Assembly (NCBI GenBank): GCA_016234115.1
Contig: JACRHD010000005.1
Coordinates: 52,720-116,719, forward strand
DNA length: 64,000 bases
Direction of reading: 5' to 3'
Origin: Nitrospirota bacterium
GTDB taxonomy: Bacteria; Nitrospirota; Thermodesulfovibrionia; UBA6902
Under the pieces are notes generated by a model. That model was not told the DNA's origin. It worked only from the letters and a program-made list of their open reading frames with translations, and searched no databases. Shown in pieces: positions 7,798 through 16,662 of this stretch; position 1 is the stretch's first letter, and each line of letters starts with the position of its first letter. The position numbers were made by a program, and so were the translations under genes.

Positions 7798-7952
7798 ATG
7801 CCTGTCCTCCGATATTTCTACGTCCATTATACTAAAGGACGCCCAAAAGTCAAGATATTTTTTCCGAAGAAATTTGCCGGCGCTCATTGACAGCGCACAC
7901 TTTCACTGTTAATATTTTTTTAGAACAAACTTAAACAGGAAAGGAACGCTCT

Positions 7953-8483
7953 ATGGAAATCCCGTTACAGATTACAAGCCGAGACTTTGAACTTACTGAA
8001 GCGATGAAATCCGAAATCATGGAAAAGGCCGATAAACTGGACAAATGCTATGAGCGCATCATGAGATGCAGGGTAATCGTCGAAGCCCCTCATCGCCATC
8101 AACAGGAAGGGAGGCTGTACAATGTCCAGATATACTTGACCGTGCCCGGAGGAGAGCTGATCGTAAAACGGGAGCCCAATGAAGACCTTTATGCGGCAAT
8201 CAGAAACAGTTTTGAAAACGCGCTGCGCCAACTCGAGGACTTTGCCAGGCGTCAGCGCGGGGACGTAAAACGCCACGAAGAGCCGCCGTATGCCCGCATA
8301 AGCTCCCTGTTCCCGGAAATGGGGTACGGCTTTATCACAACAATCGACGACCGGGAAATATACTTCCACAAAAACAGCGTGGTAAACCGCGATTTTATGA
8401 AACTGAAAGAAGGGATGGAGGTGCGGTTTACAGAAGAAAAAGGCGAGAAAGGCCCGCAGGCAAGCAGTGTTACTGTGGCATGA
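7953..8483 (+). CDS. HPF/RaiA domain fused to a cold-shock domain
   Basis: The 176-residue protein joins two RNA/ribosome modules. Residues 1-105 are a hibernation-promoting-factor (S30AE/RaiA) fold (ITSRDFELTEAMKSEIMEKA, then NVQIYLTVPGG and DLYAAIRNSFENALRQLEDF). Residues about 110-176 are a CspA-type OB fold with RNP1-like GYGFI and RNP2-like IYFHKNSVV. It likely binds ribosomes under stress or cold, with the CSD adding RNA affinity; this is inference from the domains. An AAAGGA Shine-Dalgarno precedes the ATG. A second, long-form HPF is at 29390. The gene appears monocistronic. Confidence 0.9.
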   Translation: MEIPLQITSRDFELTEAMKSEIMEKADKLDKCYERIMRCRVIVEAPHRHQQEGRLYNVQIYLTVPGGELIVKREPNEDLYAAIRNSFENALRQLEDFARRQRGDVKRHEEPPYARISSLFPEMGYGFITTIDDREIYFHKNSVVNRDFMKLKEGMEVRFTEEKGEKGPQASSVTVA

Positions 8484-8632
8484 GGGTCACTCGCCGACAA
8501 AAGCTGCATTATCACATGAGCAGGGCATCAGAGCATTAAGGCTCACATTGCGCCCGAAGCCGGTACATTCTGCTTCTGTATTTTTCACTTGCCTTCTTGT
8601 TCTCTGCGGTTAATATCGGGGATATCCTGATA

Positions 8633-8659
8633 TTGAAAACCGCAGGCGCCTGTTATAAT
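8633..8659 (+). promoter_or_regulatory. Possible promoter for the PAS-GGDEF gene
   Basis: TTGAAA (8633-8638) and TATAAT (8654-8659) are 15 nt apart, short of the usual 16-18. The -10 box is perfect. The gene starts 71 nt further on with an AAAGGAG Shine-Dalgarno about 14 nt before ATG. Confidence 0.35.
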
Positions 8660-8730
8660 TGAATCAGGGATAATCTCCTCTTATCTTCTTCTCAAGAGCC
8701 GTAGCGACACAAAGGAGTAATCGGCCTTTT

Positions 8731-11139
8731 ATGAAAAACAGGGAAATAGCAGCGCGCGTATCAGATCATTCCCATGAAATTTTCAGGGCCGTCTTCTTCC
8801 AGTCTCCCGTAGGAATCGAGATTTATAATCAGGAGGGGCTGCTGATCGATGCGAACACGGCATGCCTGAAAATATTCGGAGTGGAAAGTGTCGAAGAAGT
8901 CAGGGGCTTCAGGCTCTTCGACGACCCGAACCTTCCGGCTGATGCGAAGACCAGGCTCCTCAACGGCGAGGCAGTGAAATACGAGTCGGAATTCAACTTC
9001 GATATCATAAGTAAAATGTCATTATACCCGACTTCAAGGAACGGGAATTGTTATATCGATTGTCATATACAGCCGTTACTGACGGACGAAGACGGTTTCT
9101 CGGGTTTCATAGTACACGTCATGGACATCACCGAGCGCAGGAGGGCGGAAAACGACCTGAAACGGAGTGAGGGTCTCCTTGCTGAATCGCAGAGGGTCGC
9201 CAGCATAGGAAGCTGGGAATGGGACATCGCCACAAACAGGTTGAAATGGTCGGATGAAGTTTACACTCTTTATGGATTGGACCGCGAAAAGGTCGTCCCT
9301 ACATATGAAATAGTCCTTGAAACCCTGCACCCCGATTACAGAGAGTCTTTCATCAGGGACATAGATGAAGCGCTCAACCGGCGAAAACCCTTCGATAGGG
9401 AATACTGCCTTGTCCGGCCGGACGGGAGCGAGAGATTTACGCACACAAAAGGAAAAGTATATTGCGACAAGGCGGGCAACCCGGTGAGAATGATGGGAGT
9501 GGTACAGGATATCACGAAACGCAAACGCGTCGAAATCGCTCTGCGCGGCAGCGAAGAGAAATTCCGCACGATTTTCAGCAGCGCCGGCATAGGCATCGCT
9601 CTGTCGGACATTGACAGGACCATTATTGATTGCAATCCCGCGCTGGAAAAACTGCTTGGCTATTCACGAGAAGAGCTCATCGGTAAATCAATAGCCGACA
9701 TCAGCCATCCTGAGGATGAAGCCGCAAATATCGTAATCTCCAAAACAAGCCTGGCTGAGCGGCAGGAACACTTCCGGATAGAAAAACGTTATATCCGGAA
9801 AGACGGCGAAGTCATTCACGGTCTCCTGTCGGTTTCCAATATTTTCACTGCCGGAGGCGAGCCTGAATTCCTGATCGGAGTGATAGAGGACATCACGGAG
9901 CGCAAGAAATACGAGGAAGCGCTCATGAAAATCGAGCGCCGTTATCGCATGTTTCTTGACTCCACCACCGACGTATCATTTCTCAAAGATGATAATTTTC
10001 GTTATGTAATCGTCAATAAGGCGTTCACTTCCCTTATGGGGAAAACAAAGCGGGAAATTATCGGCAAGACCGATTTTGAGCTGAGCCCGCCGGACGTGGC
10101 TGAATTCTGCAGACAGTCCGACATCAGGGCGCTGAAATCGGATGGCGTGGTGACAGGCGAAGAGGTCGCGGGTAACAGGATACTGGAAGTCAGGAAATTC
10201 CGCGTGGACATAGGAAACGGCAAATTCGGAATAGGCTCGCTCGTCAGGGACATCACCGACCAGAGACGCATGGAGGAGGCCATTGAAAAATCCCACCAGG
10301 TGCTCCTCAATGTGCTTGACGGGATCGATGCCATTGTATACGTCGCCGATATGGAGACTTATGAAGTCCTCTATGCCAACAAATATGTGAAAAACCATTT
10401 CGGCGACATAACCGGCAATATATGCTGGAAGACTATTCAAACCGGACAGACCGGGCCCTGCCCTTTCTGTACCAATCATAAACTGCTTACGCCTGAAGGC
10501 CTTCCCGCGGCCGCCTGCCACTGGGAATTCCGCAACACTGTTAACGACAGATGGTATGACATTCGCGACAGGGCGATAGAGTGGCGGGACGGCCGCACAG
10601 TCAGGCTTGAGATAGCAAATGATATTACCGAACTCAAGGAAGCGGAGGCAACACTGCGCTCCATGTCCTTTGTCGACGACCTGACGGGTCTTTATAACCG
10701 GAGGGGGTTTTTAACGCTGGCTGAACAGCAATTGAAGACCGCCCACCGTGAGAAGAAAGAGCTGCTGCTGATATTCGCCGATCTCGACAACATGAAATGG
10801 ACCAATGATTCTTTCGGTCATCTCACGGGTGATAAGACCTTAAAGGATGTGGCCGGAATACTGAGAGAGACCTTCAGGGAATCCGACATTATTGCGCGGG
10901 TAGGCGGTGATGAATTCGTAATTCTTGCGATGGAAGATCCTGAGGCCGGTTCGGTATCTCTTATTAGTCGTTTAGAGTCCCGCATAGGCGCGTACAATTC
11001 CGAAAAGAGATTGTTTAACCTTGCCCTGAGCCTGGGAATAACGCGCTATGATCCTGACAACCCCTCCTCCCTTGATGAATTAATGAACAGGGCGGACGCA
11101 ATGATGTACAGACAGAAGAATGAGAAGAAAAAAAGCTGA
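8731..11139 (+). CDS. Multi-PAS sensor diguanylate cyclase
   Basis: Makes cyclic di-GMP in response to a sensed signal. The protein has 802 residues and no membrane helix, so it is cytoplasmic. Five PAS/PAC modules can be read at about 16-137, 145-268, 275-395, 398-510 and 517-632; the junctions show ITERR, ITKRK, ITERK and ITDQR. The fifth has a Cys cluster (ICWKTIQTGQTGPCPFC) that could hold a metal. The GGDEF domain (about 640-798) has intact RVGGDEF and an RESD inhibitory I-site five residues before GGDEF, so the enzyme should be active and product-inhibited. No EAL domain follows. The gene stands alone and ends at a strong palindrome. Confidence 0.95.
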   Translation: MKNREIAARVSDHSHEIFRAVFFQSPVGIEIYNQEGLLIDANTACLKIFGVESVEEVRGFRLFDDPNLPADAKTRLLNGEAVKYESEFNFDIISKMSLYPTSRNGNCYIDCHIQPLLTDEDGFSGFIVHVMDITERRRAENDLKRSEGLLAESQRVASIGSWEWDIATNRLKWSDEVYTLYGLDREKVVPTYEIVLETLHPDYRESFIRDIDEALNRRKPFDREYCLVRPDGSERFTHTKGKVYCDKAGNPVRMMGVVQDITKRKRVEIALRGSEEKFRTIFSSAGIGIALSDIDRTIIDCNPALEKLLGYSREELIGKSIADISHPEDEAANIVISKTSLAERQEHFRIEKRYIRKDGEVIHGLLSVSNIFTAGGEPEFLIGVIEDITERKKYEEALMKIERRYRMFLDSTTDVSFLKDDNFRYVIVNKAFTSLMGKTKREIIGKTDFELSPPDVAEFCRQSDIRALKSDGVVTGEEVAGNRILEVRKFRVDIGNGKFGIGSLVRDITDQRRMEEAIEKSHQVLLNVLDGIDAIVYVADMETYEVLYANKYVKNHFGDITGNICWKTIQTGQTGPCPFCTNHKLLTPEGLPAAACHWEFRNTVNDRWYDIRDRAIEWRDGRTVRLEIANDITELKEAEATLRSMSFVDDLTGLYNRRGFLTLAEQQLKTAHREKKELLLIFADLDNMKWTNDSFGHLTGDKTLKDVAGILRETFRESDIIARVGGDEFVILAMEDPEAGSVSLISRLESRIGAYNSEKRLFNLALSLGITRYDPDNPSSLDELMNRADAMMYRQKNEKKKS

Positions 11140-11140
11140 C

Positions 11141-11175
11141 CCGGCAGGGGCGACCCGCCGGGTCGCCCCTGCCGG
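11141..11175. terminator. REP-like palindrome between convergent genes
   Basis: Perfect 16-bp stem (CCGGCAGGGGCGACCC / complement) with a GCC loop, placed 1 nt after the GGDEF stop and 4 nt before the cstA stop. No long U-run follows, but its position between convergent genes suits a bidirectional terminator. Sister palindromes lie at 40661, 36463 and 48635. Confidence 0.7.
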
Positions 11176-11179
11176 ATTC

Positions 11180-12874
11180 TTAACTCTCTTTTAGCGGCGA
11201 TTCTACAGGCTTCAAAACCAGTATCCTTACGGCTTCAAAGATTAATAATACACTCAGAAATAACAGGATGACGCCGAAGACCCCGGAGATCAGCGCGTCG
11301 GAGTCAAGATGAAGGATTTGGGCGGGAGTGACTGACAATTTTACGAGAGGAAGGACCAGAAGCCATAAGGACCACAGCGTCATGGTCATCATGAATATCA
11401 TGGGGGCAACGGCATAGAGAGCGCTCCTGCCGCTTTTGATCAACCATACGGCTACAGAAAGCAGGACCAGGCTCGCAAGGAGCTGATTGCTCGTGCCGAA
11501 GATCGGCCATGCTGTTAAATAACCCTTCTCTTTTGTGAGCGTGAGAAATATTAAAGGCACAAGCAGGGTGACGGCCGCCGCGAAAAAACCTCCTGCCCTT
11601 GTCCGCCATCCCGTGAGCTCCTGGAATATATATCTCGCAAGCCTTGTTGTGACGTCAAGGGTGTCGTAAACGAAAGTGGAGAAGGCCAGAAGCGCAAAAG
11701 GATACGCGACGCTGAAACCCACACCAGCAAGCCCGAGGTAACTTGCAAGGCCGTTGGCATAAATCAGGTTCGGGTCGGCTGAGAGTCCCGGAGAGCCCTT
11801 CGGAAGCATCATCAGGGTAGTCAGCGCAAGCACGCCGACCAGACCCTCAAGAAGCATGCCGCCGTAACCGACAATCTTCGCATCAGTCTCCTTCATAAGC
11901 TGTTTTGATGTAGTCCCTGAGCTCACGATGCCGTGAAATCCCGAACACGCGCCGCAGGCGACAGTTATAAACAGGACGGGAAATATCAGTTTCCCGTTGG
12001 CAAGGCTTTTAAAGCCATCCACATTGAGCGCCGGGTACTCAATAGTAAAACCGCCGAAAAGGGCGCCGGCAAGGCCGATAATGATCGTCATATATAAAAG
12101 CCAGCCTCCCAGGTAACCCCGCGGCTGGAGCAAAAGCCAGACCGGCATCAGGGAGGCCGCAAGGCAGTACGTCAGCAAGAGAAGGTCCCATTGCCTTACA
12201 GTTATATCCGACAGAAAGGCGATGAATGTCTGGGGCAGCCTCGGCCCGATCCAGATAATACCGAAGACCAGCGGTAAAAATACGGCCGTAGCAAGCCAGA
12301 GCCCGACCCTGAATTTATAGAGAAGAACTCCCATCATTACCCCGAGCAGAAGATACAGAATCGACGATGCGGCCACACCCGGTCCATAAGCCGTACCCGC
12401 CGTTACGGTCCTGAAGGTCTGAGCAGTGATGTCGGTGAAGGCGATAATAACATAAATCAGCGCAAGCCAGATAAAGATAAGAAAGAGGACGTAAGAGGTC
12501 CGGGACATATGCTCCTTCACAATCTCGCCGATGGAGGCGGCCCCGTGCCTGACCGAGGCGGTGATACTTGCAAAATCATGGACCCCGCCGATAAATATGG
12601 AACCGATTATGATCCATAACAATGCAGGCAGCCAGCCGAACCAGATACCGGCAAGGACAGGACCCACAATCGGACCGGCCGCCGCGATCGCGGAAAAATG
12701 CTGTCCCAGAAGCAGCGCCGGTTTCGCCGGCACAAAATCGATACCGTCGTTGATACTGCATGCCGGCGTCGGCCGGGAATCGTCAAGGTCCAACTGTCTT
12801 GATAAATATCCGCCGTAGAATTTATAGGCGGCTGTTAATATCAGGATTGAGATCAGGACGATCGGGTATATCAT
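11180..12874 (-). CDS. cstA: CstA family carbon-starvation transporter
   Basis: Inner-membrane protein of the CstA family (peptide or pyruvate uptake during carbon starvation). The 564 residues have about 16 hydrophobic helices. Family motifs include INDGIDFVPAKPALLLGQHF, GPIVGPVLAGIWFGWLPAL, GSIFIGGVHDF and GACSGFHGIVSSGTTSKQL. It is shorter than E. coli CstA (about 700) and closer to the short form common in anaerobes. A TATAAT lies 8 nt before the ATG with no Shine-Dalgarno, so the mRNA may be leaderless. Confidence 0.93.
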   Translation of the reverse strand: MIYPIVLISILILTAAYKFYGGYLSRQLDLDDSRPTPACSINDGIDFVPAKPALLLGQHFSAIAAAGPIVGPVLAGIWFGWLPALLWIIIGSIFIGGVHDFASITASVRHGAASIGEIVKEHMSRTSYVLFLIFIWLALIYVIIAFTDITAQTFRTVTAGTAYGPGVAASSILYLLLGVMMGVLLYKFRVGLWLATAVFLPLVFGIIWIGPRLPQTFIAFLSDITVRQWDLLLLTYCLAASLMPVWLLLQPRGYLGGWLLYMTIIIGLAGALFGGFTIEYPALNVDGFKSLANGKLIFPVLFITVACGACSGFHGIVSSGTTSKQLMKETDAKIVGYGGMLLEGLVGVLALTTLMMLPKGSPGLSADPNLIYANGLASYLGLAGVGFSVAYPFALLAFSTFVYDTLDVTTRLARYIFQELTGWRTRAGGFFAAAVTLLVPLIFLTLTKEKGYLTAWPIFGTSNQLLASLVLLSVAVWLIKSGRSALYAVAPMIFMMTMTLWSLWLLVLPLVKLSVTPAQILHLDSDALISGVFGVILLFLSVLLIFEAVRILVLKPVESPLKES

Positions 12875-12882
12875 GGTTGTTT

Positions 12883-12888
12883 ATTATA
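12883..12888 (-). promoter_or_regulatory. -10 box of cstA (possible leaderless promoter)
   Basis: A minus-strand TATAAT lies 8 nt before the cstA ATG. I see no good -35 and no Shine-Dalgarno. Confidence 0.4.
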
Positions 12889-12966
12889 AACCAACTATCA
12901 GCCGTACTGCCGACCCATGCCTTCATTGCAGGCATGACGCATCCCCACGCCGTACATTTCTGACCC

Positions 12967-13114
12967 GCATTATTCACAAATATCGTACTGCGGGCTTACT
13001 AAGAACCAACATAACAAAGCCTCATAGTAGTCATTCCGGGCGTGACCCGGAATCCATGGTTCGACAGGCTCACCATGACAAGCAATGTGGCATTCATAAT
13101 GTAGTTCTTGGTAA
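12967..13114. repeat. Composite repeat region
   Basis: Contains a partial copy of the ATTATTCACAAATATCG element (12967-12995; others at 49766 and 58415). Next comes an inverted pair TTACTAAGAACCAACAT (12996-13012) / ATGTAGTTCTTGGTAA (13099-13114). This encloses a CATTCCGGGCGTGACCCGGA stem and a GGTTCGACAGGCTCACC sequence also seen at 36.8 kb. Nothing in it looks coding. Confidence 0.6.
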
Positions 13115-13188
13115 ATAATAAGGAGGCTGCCGCCTCTTTAAACGGTTCATCTGCAGAATGGCCATGCCACTTCTCCGAAGCCGATACC

Positions 13189-13446
13189 ACGGGTGAAAAA
13201 CTTTATGAAGAATTTTACAGGGAAAATGATACCGTTGCATTTGACGCATATAACAACATAGGCGTCATGCGCGGGGACAATCCCGACAACAACAGCTCGG
13301 CGCAAATACGGAAGTCCGTTGAAACCCTTCAGGAGTTAAGGAACTCTCTTTCCTGGAGCAAGAAAGACATAGTCGATGCCGTCCGGCTCTCTATTCCTGA
13401 AATCCGGCATGAAGACAAAGGTAAGGACCTTGATCAGAAAATGTAG
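13189..13446 (+). pseudogene. C-terminal remnant of a nucleotide-sugar dehydratase (CapD-like)
   Basis: The frame encodes GEKLYEEFYRENDTVAFDAY and later WSKKDIVDAVRLSIPEI and GKDLDQKM. The GEKLYEE motif and the ending resemble the C-terminus of polysaccharide-synthesis SDR proteins of the CapD type. The catalytic and NAD-binding parts are missing; upstream sequence in the same frame comes from repeats. Family assignment is tentative. It is followed 15 nt on by a truncated nucleotidyltransferase, so this is an eroded sugar-nucleotide locus. Confidence 0.5.
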
Positions 13447-13461
13447 CACGGGAGCAAAAAT

Positions 13462-13581
13462 TTGAAAGCGGTAATATTGGCAGGCGGATTGGGCACAAGA
13501 CTGAAACCCTTTACTGAAGCCATTCCAAAACCCCTGCTGCCCATAGGCGAGAAATCCGTTCTGGAAATCCAGATACAACAG
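13462..13581 (+). pseudogene. N-terminal remnant of a sugar-phosphate nucleotidyltransferase
   Basis: From a TTG start the frame reads MKAVILAGGLGTRLKPFTEA, then IPKPLLPIGEKSVLEIQIQQ. This is the dinucleotide-binding N-terminus of RmlA/GlmU-type enzymes. Similarity stops after 40 residues and the frame ends about 20 codons later in unrelated sequence. Normal enzymes are 240-350 residues, so it is inactive. The break joins it to a radical-SAM fragment in another frame. Confidence 0.75.
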
Positions 13582-13589
13582 GGAACAAG

Positions 13590-13751
13590 CATCTGTCCGG
13601 CGAGAAATTGCTTGAGATCAGAAATAAGGCGGTCAGACAATTTTACCTGAGGCCCTCTCTCCTGTTCAGAAGACTTCGCAAGACCTCCTCCTGGGAGCAT
13701 TTCAGAATTCAGTTCCAGGAAATGATATCGATTATAAGAAAAGCGTCTTGA
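13590..13751 (+). pseudogene. C-terminal remnant of a B12-type radical SAM protein
   Basis: In the frame starting at 13590 the sequence reads LLEIRNKAVRQFYLRPSLLF then RRLRKTSSWEHFRIQF. The A-V-R-x-FYLRP-x(4)-RRL pattern is typical of the C-terminal tail of cobalamin-binding radical SAM proteins of the BchE/HpnJ sort. Only 53 codons remain, with no CxxxCxxC motif. It is fused by a deletion to the nucleotidyltransferase remnant. Confidence 0.55.
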
Positions 13752-13775
13752 ATACACTGATCAGGCAAACAGTCC

Positions 13776-16598
13776 TCATATAAGACCCCGGGGACTGTTT
13801 TCCCTGTCCGCCGGCCCGTAAACTTCAACTTCGTCAAAAGCCAATTGGGTCCTTCCGGATGCCGATATCCTGATATAACGGGCCGTCGGAGGCCTTTTAA
13901 ATATAATGCGCGCAGGCACATCCCGATCAGGCAGCAATTCTGAAGAAGCGACGGCGCTCCATTCTTCACCGTCCCTTGACAACTCAATTTTCAAAGGGCT
14001 GCCGGACACTGAAGTGCCCCGGCCTGACTGAACAAAAGACAGGCCGATATCTTCCGCCGTGTTTAAAGGAGCGCGGACCAATTTTGAGTTTTGATCGCTG
14101 TTGTACAAAATAATCGTTTTAATCTCTTCCAATCGAAACAGGTCCAAAAACCAGGCCGGGTCATCACAAAGGCGGGTCGTGAATCCCGAGCCCGGACTGC
14201 TATCTCCGTCTACAAGACGTCCCCTGGATAATTCATGCTCACGGGCCGTCAGGGACTGATAAATCAGACAGGAACTCAGCCAGTTCTTCTTCCCGTAAGC
14301 AAGGTTCGGCGATTCTGCCGGGGGGGAATAAGACCACGTGTATTCCGTATTTAAATTGTCCCCGCTGTACAGGCTGTTATACCAAAGCGAAAAAGCGCCC
14401 GCGCTTATAATAAATACAATAACCGCCCATATATATCTCGGGGGACCTTTTAAGGCGCGAAAAGCGACAAACAGCCCCGTTATCGCAAAAGTCACGCAGC
14501 TTATACCCATCCCCCATAAGAAAGCCCGGCTCCAATACCTGAACTCTACAATACTTTCCCCTTCAGGTATTTCTACTGCATGGGCCGCTCCATTGGCCCG
14601 ATAAACGTGTACTCTTTCCCCATTTATCCAGGCGCGCCACTTTCCGGTATTCGGGTAAGACAGCCCCATTATGGCCGGCTTCCCGGAACTGACATGAAAT
14701 CGCAGTCGATTGAATGAACTATATACCAGTTTCACTGTCCCTTTTTTCATATGCCTGGCGCCATCGGTTATTTGCCCGGCCTTTTTCAAAGGGTATCCTT
14801 CTATAAAAACCTGCTGAGGCAATTGCCGTTCGCGCATTTTGCCATATGCCTCCTCCTGGCTGTTTACCGGTATGACCTGCGTAAATATCTTCCCTAAAAA
14901 AGGTTCCATAAAGGAATTTGTAAGTTGTTTATTTACAATTGAAGATTGCAAACCATAACCCGGATAATAACGGTAGTCCAGCCTGGCCTCCTTTTGCCTT
15001 TGCATTTCCATAAAGGATGGAGAGGCATATTTTGTTTCAGTCCAGAACGCCGCCCTGTACTGCAAGACTATTCCTGCCTGCACAAACACTAAAACAGTCA
15101 ACAGAAGACCTATCCTTCCGGAGGTATCGCGCATACTGTAAAAAGCTAGACATATTAATAAAGATATCCCCATAATGATTGTCAAAAGCTCTATCCGGAA
15201 ATAAGGTATATCGCCAAGATGGCCGGCAGGATGACTGAAAAACTTCTGGAACAATGCCTGGGGAGAAGAATAATATACCGCAATGTACGATAAGTAATAA
15301 ATTATTATTAATGACAGACTGCAAAATGCCAGTATTGTTACAGGCCTTAACGTAACAACAGATTGTCTGAAGCGAAGCGAAACCGTCTCAGACTGTACGA
15401 CGACCCAGGCCAGGACCAGCATAATGAAGAAGGGCAGCATAATGGATATCCTTCCCGGGTCCCGTATGGAAGAAGCAAACGGCAAATACTCCCATACCAG
15501 CCTGTGAACGGGCGTGCGGCTGCCCTGAATGTATAAAAATATAATCATCAGCACCCCCCAGATCAACCAGACGGAACGGGGGATCTTTATTTTGAAAAAT
15601 CGAAGCACTGGCAGGATGAAAGCCATGAGAAGCAGCGATGAAGCCCCGAATGCCCCATATACAACTGAACGGAGAGGGAGGAAGAAATTGTTCAATGTGC
15701 CGACGAAGGTGTCAAGATTAATATTTGCCTCGGCATAGTTCCGGTCGACCCGCTGTATATTATCGCTGATAAAGTCAAAGTAAAAAGGCAGGATATAGGC
15801 GGAAGAAAGCAGTATGCCTATGCACAGATAAAGGGCGACCCTGATCAGAAATCCGATAACAATTCTGTAATCGACTTTTTTGTCGGGCAACATGGTCGAT
15901 AAATAAAACGGCGCTACAAAGGTAAATAATCCTGCGCCGACAAAACCATAATACATCTCTTCGGGATGACCGGAACATATCAATAAATATGATGCACATA
16001 TGATGCATAGAGGCCCTGTCCACTTTGTCGGATTAATAAAATACCATCCGATAACCGCGCATAGTATGAAATGCCCGGTATAGGCTTCCAGTGGCGTTCC
16101 ATGTCTGTAAATATCCAGCAGTTTAAGATTATAAATTGCGATAAAAGAAAGCAGAAGCGAAAAAAGTCTGCTGAGCCTCAGCTTCTGTAAAAATGCAAAT
16201 AATACAATTTGAGTAAGCCCCAGGGAAAGCATCTTGTAGAGATTGTTCCACTCAACCGCCCTGCCGTTCCAGTAGCCGGGCATTATTGAGGCCAAGTGCG
16301 ACAGGGGATGAAAAATCTGTCCCAATGTCAAGGCGCTGGCAGAGTGCCCATATGCAACACCCGGCGCATAAAGCGGAAAGGAACCTGTCTTCACTGAAAA
16401 AAGAAGCTCCATTTGACTTCTCATTGCATACAGCAAATAATCACTTCCGATCGTGGCATCGGATAAAAAAGGGGTTGTTTTGTATAGAAGCAAAAAAGGC
16501 AGGACAATGATAAAAAGATAAAACGGCATCACCGGTTTTATCCCGGATACGGAAGATGTTATTCTATCGAGATTACGTGCCGTCAACAAGCGCTTCAT
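13776..16598 (-). CDS. YfhO-like membrane protein with C-terminal discoidin domain
   Basis: Large inner-membrane protein (940 residues) with about 13 hydrophobic helices in residues 1-540 and a further pair near 690-730. The part before the last helices (TGKWRAWINGERVHVYRANG, then AAHAVEIPEGESIVEFRYWS) is diagnostic of YfhO, a GT-C-like family involved in glycosylating surface polymers. The last 190 residues form an F5/8 type C (discoidin) fold (LVDGDSSPGSGFTTR, AWFLDLFRLEEIKTIILY, ARYIRISASGRTQLAFDEVEVYG cut short here as ARYIRIS and FDEVEVYG), a carbohydrate-binding module facing the periplasm. The substrate is unknown. It begins the region of surface-sugar genes and is preceded by the GT2 gene on the same strand. 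Confidence 0.78.
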   Translation of the reverse strand: MKRLLTARNLDRITSSVSGIKPVMPFYLFIIVLPFLLLYKTTPFLSDATIGSDYLLYAMRSQMELLFSVKTGSFPLYAPGVAYGHSASALTLGQIFHPLSHLASIMPGYWNGRAVEWNNLYKMLSLGLTQIVLFAFLQKLRLSRLFSLLLSFIAIYNLKLLDIYRHGTPLEAYTGHFILCAVIGWYFINPTKWTGPLCIICASYLLICSGHPEEMYYGFVGAGLFTFVAPFYLSTMLPDKKVDYRIVIGFLIRVALYLCIGILLSSAYILPFYFDFISDNIQRVDRNYAEANINLDTFVGTLNNFFLPLRSVVYGAFGASSLLLMAFILPVLRFFKIKIPRSVWLIWGVLMIIFLYIQGSRTPVHRLVWEYLPFASSIRDPGRISIMLPFFIMLVLAWVVVQSETVSLRFRQSVVTLRPVTILAFCSLSLIIIYYLSYIAVYYSSPQALFQKFFSHPAGHLGDIPYFRIELLTIIMGISLLICLAFYSMRDTSGRIGLLLTVLVFVQAGIVLQYRAAFWTETKYASPSFMEMQRQKEARLDYRYYPGYGLQSSIVNKQLTNSFMEPFLGKIFTQVIPVNSQEEAYGKMRERQLPQQVFIEGYPLKKAGQITDGARHMKKGTVKLVYSSFNRLRFHVSSGKPAIMGLSYPNTGKWRAWINGERVHVYRANGAAHAVEIPEGESIVEFRYWSRAFLWGMGISCVTFAITGLFVAFRALKGPPRYIWAVIVFIISAGAFSLWYNSLYSGDNLNTEYTWSYSPPAESPNLAYGKKNWLSSCLIYQSLTAREHELSRGRLVDGDSSPGSGFTTRLCDDPAWFLDLFRLEEIKTIILYNSDQNSKLVRAPLNTAEDIGLSFVQSGRGTSVSGSPLKIELSRDGEEWSAVASSELLPDRDVPARIIFKRPPTARYIRISASGRTQLAFDEVEVYGPADRENSPRGLI

Positions 16599-16662
16599 AT
16601 TTTATTGCAGCTTCCGGGAACGCTTCTGATCCGGTCCGGCGTTATAAAGGTATGACCCGCAA

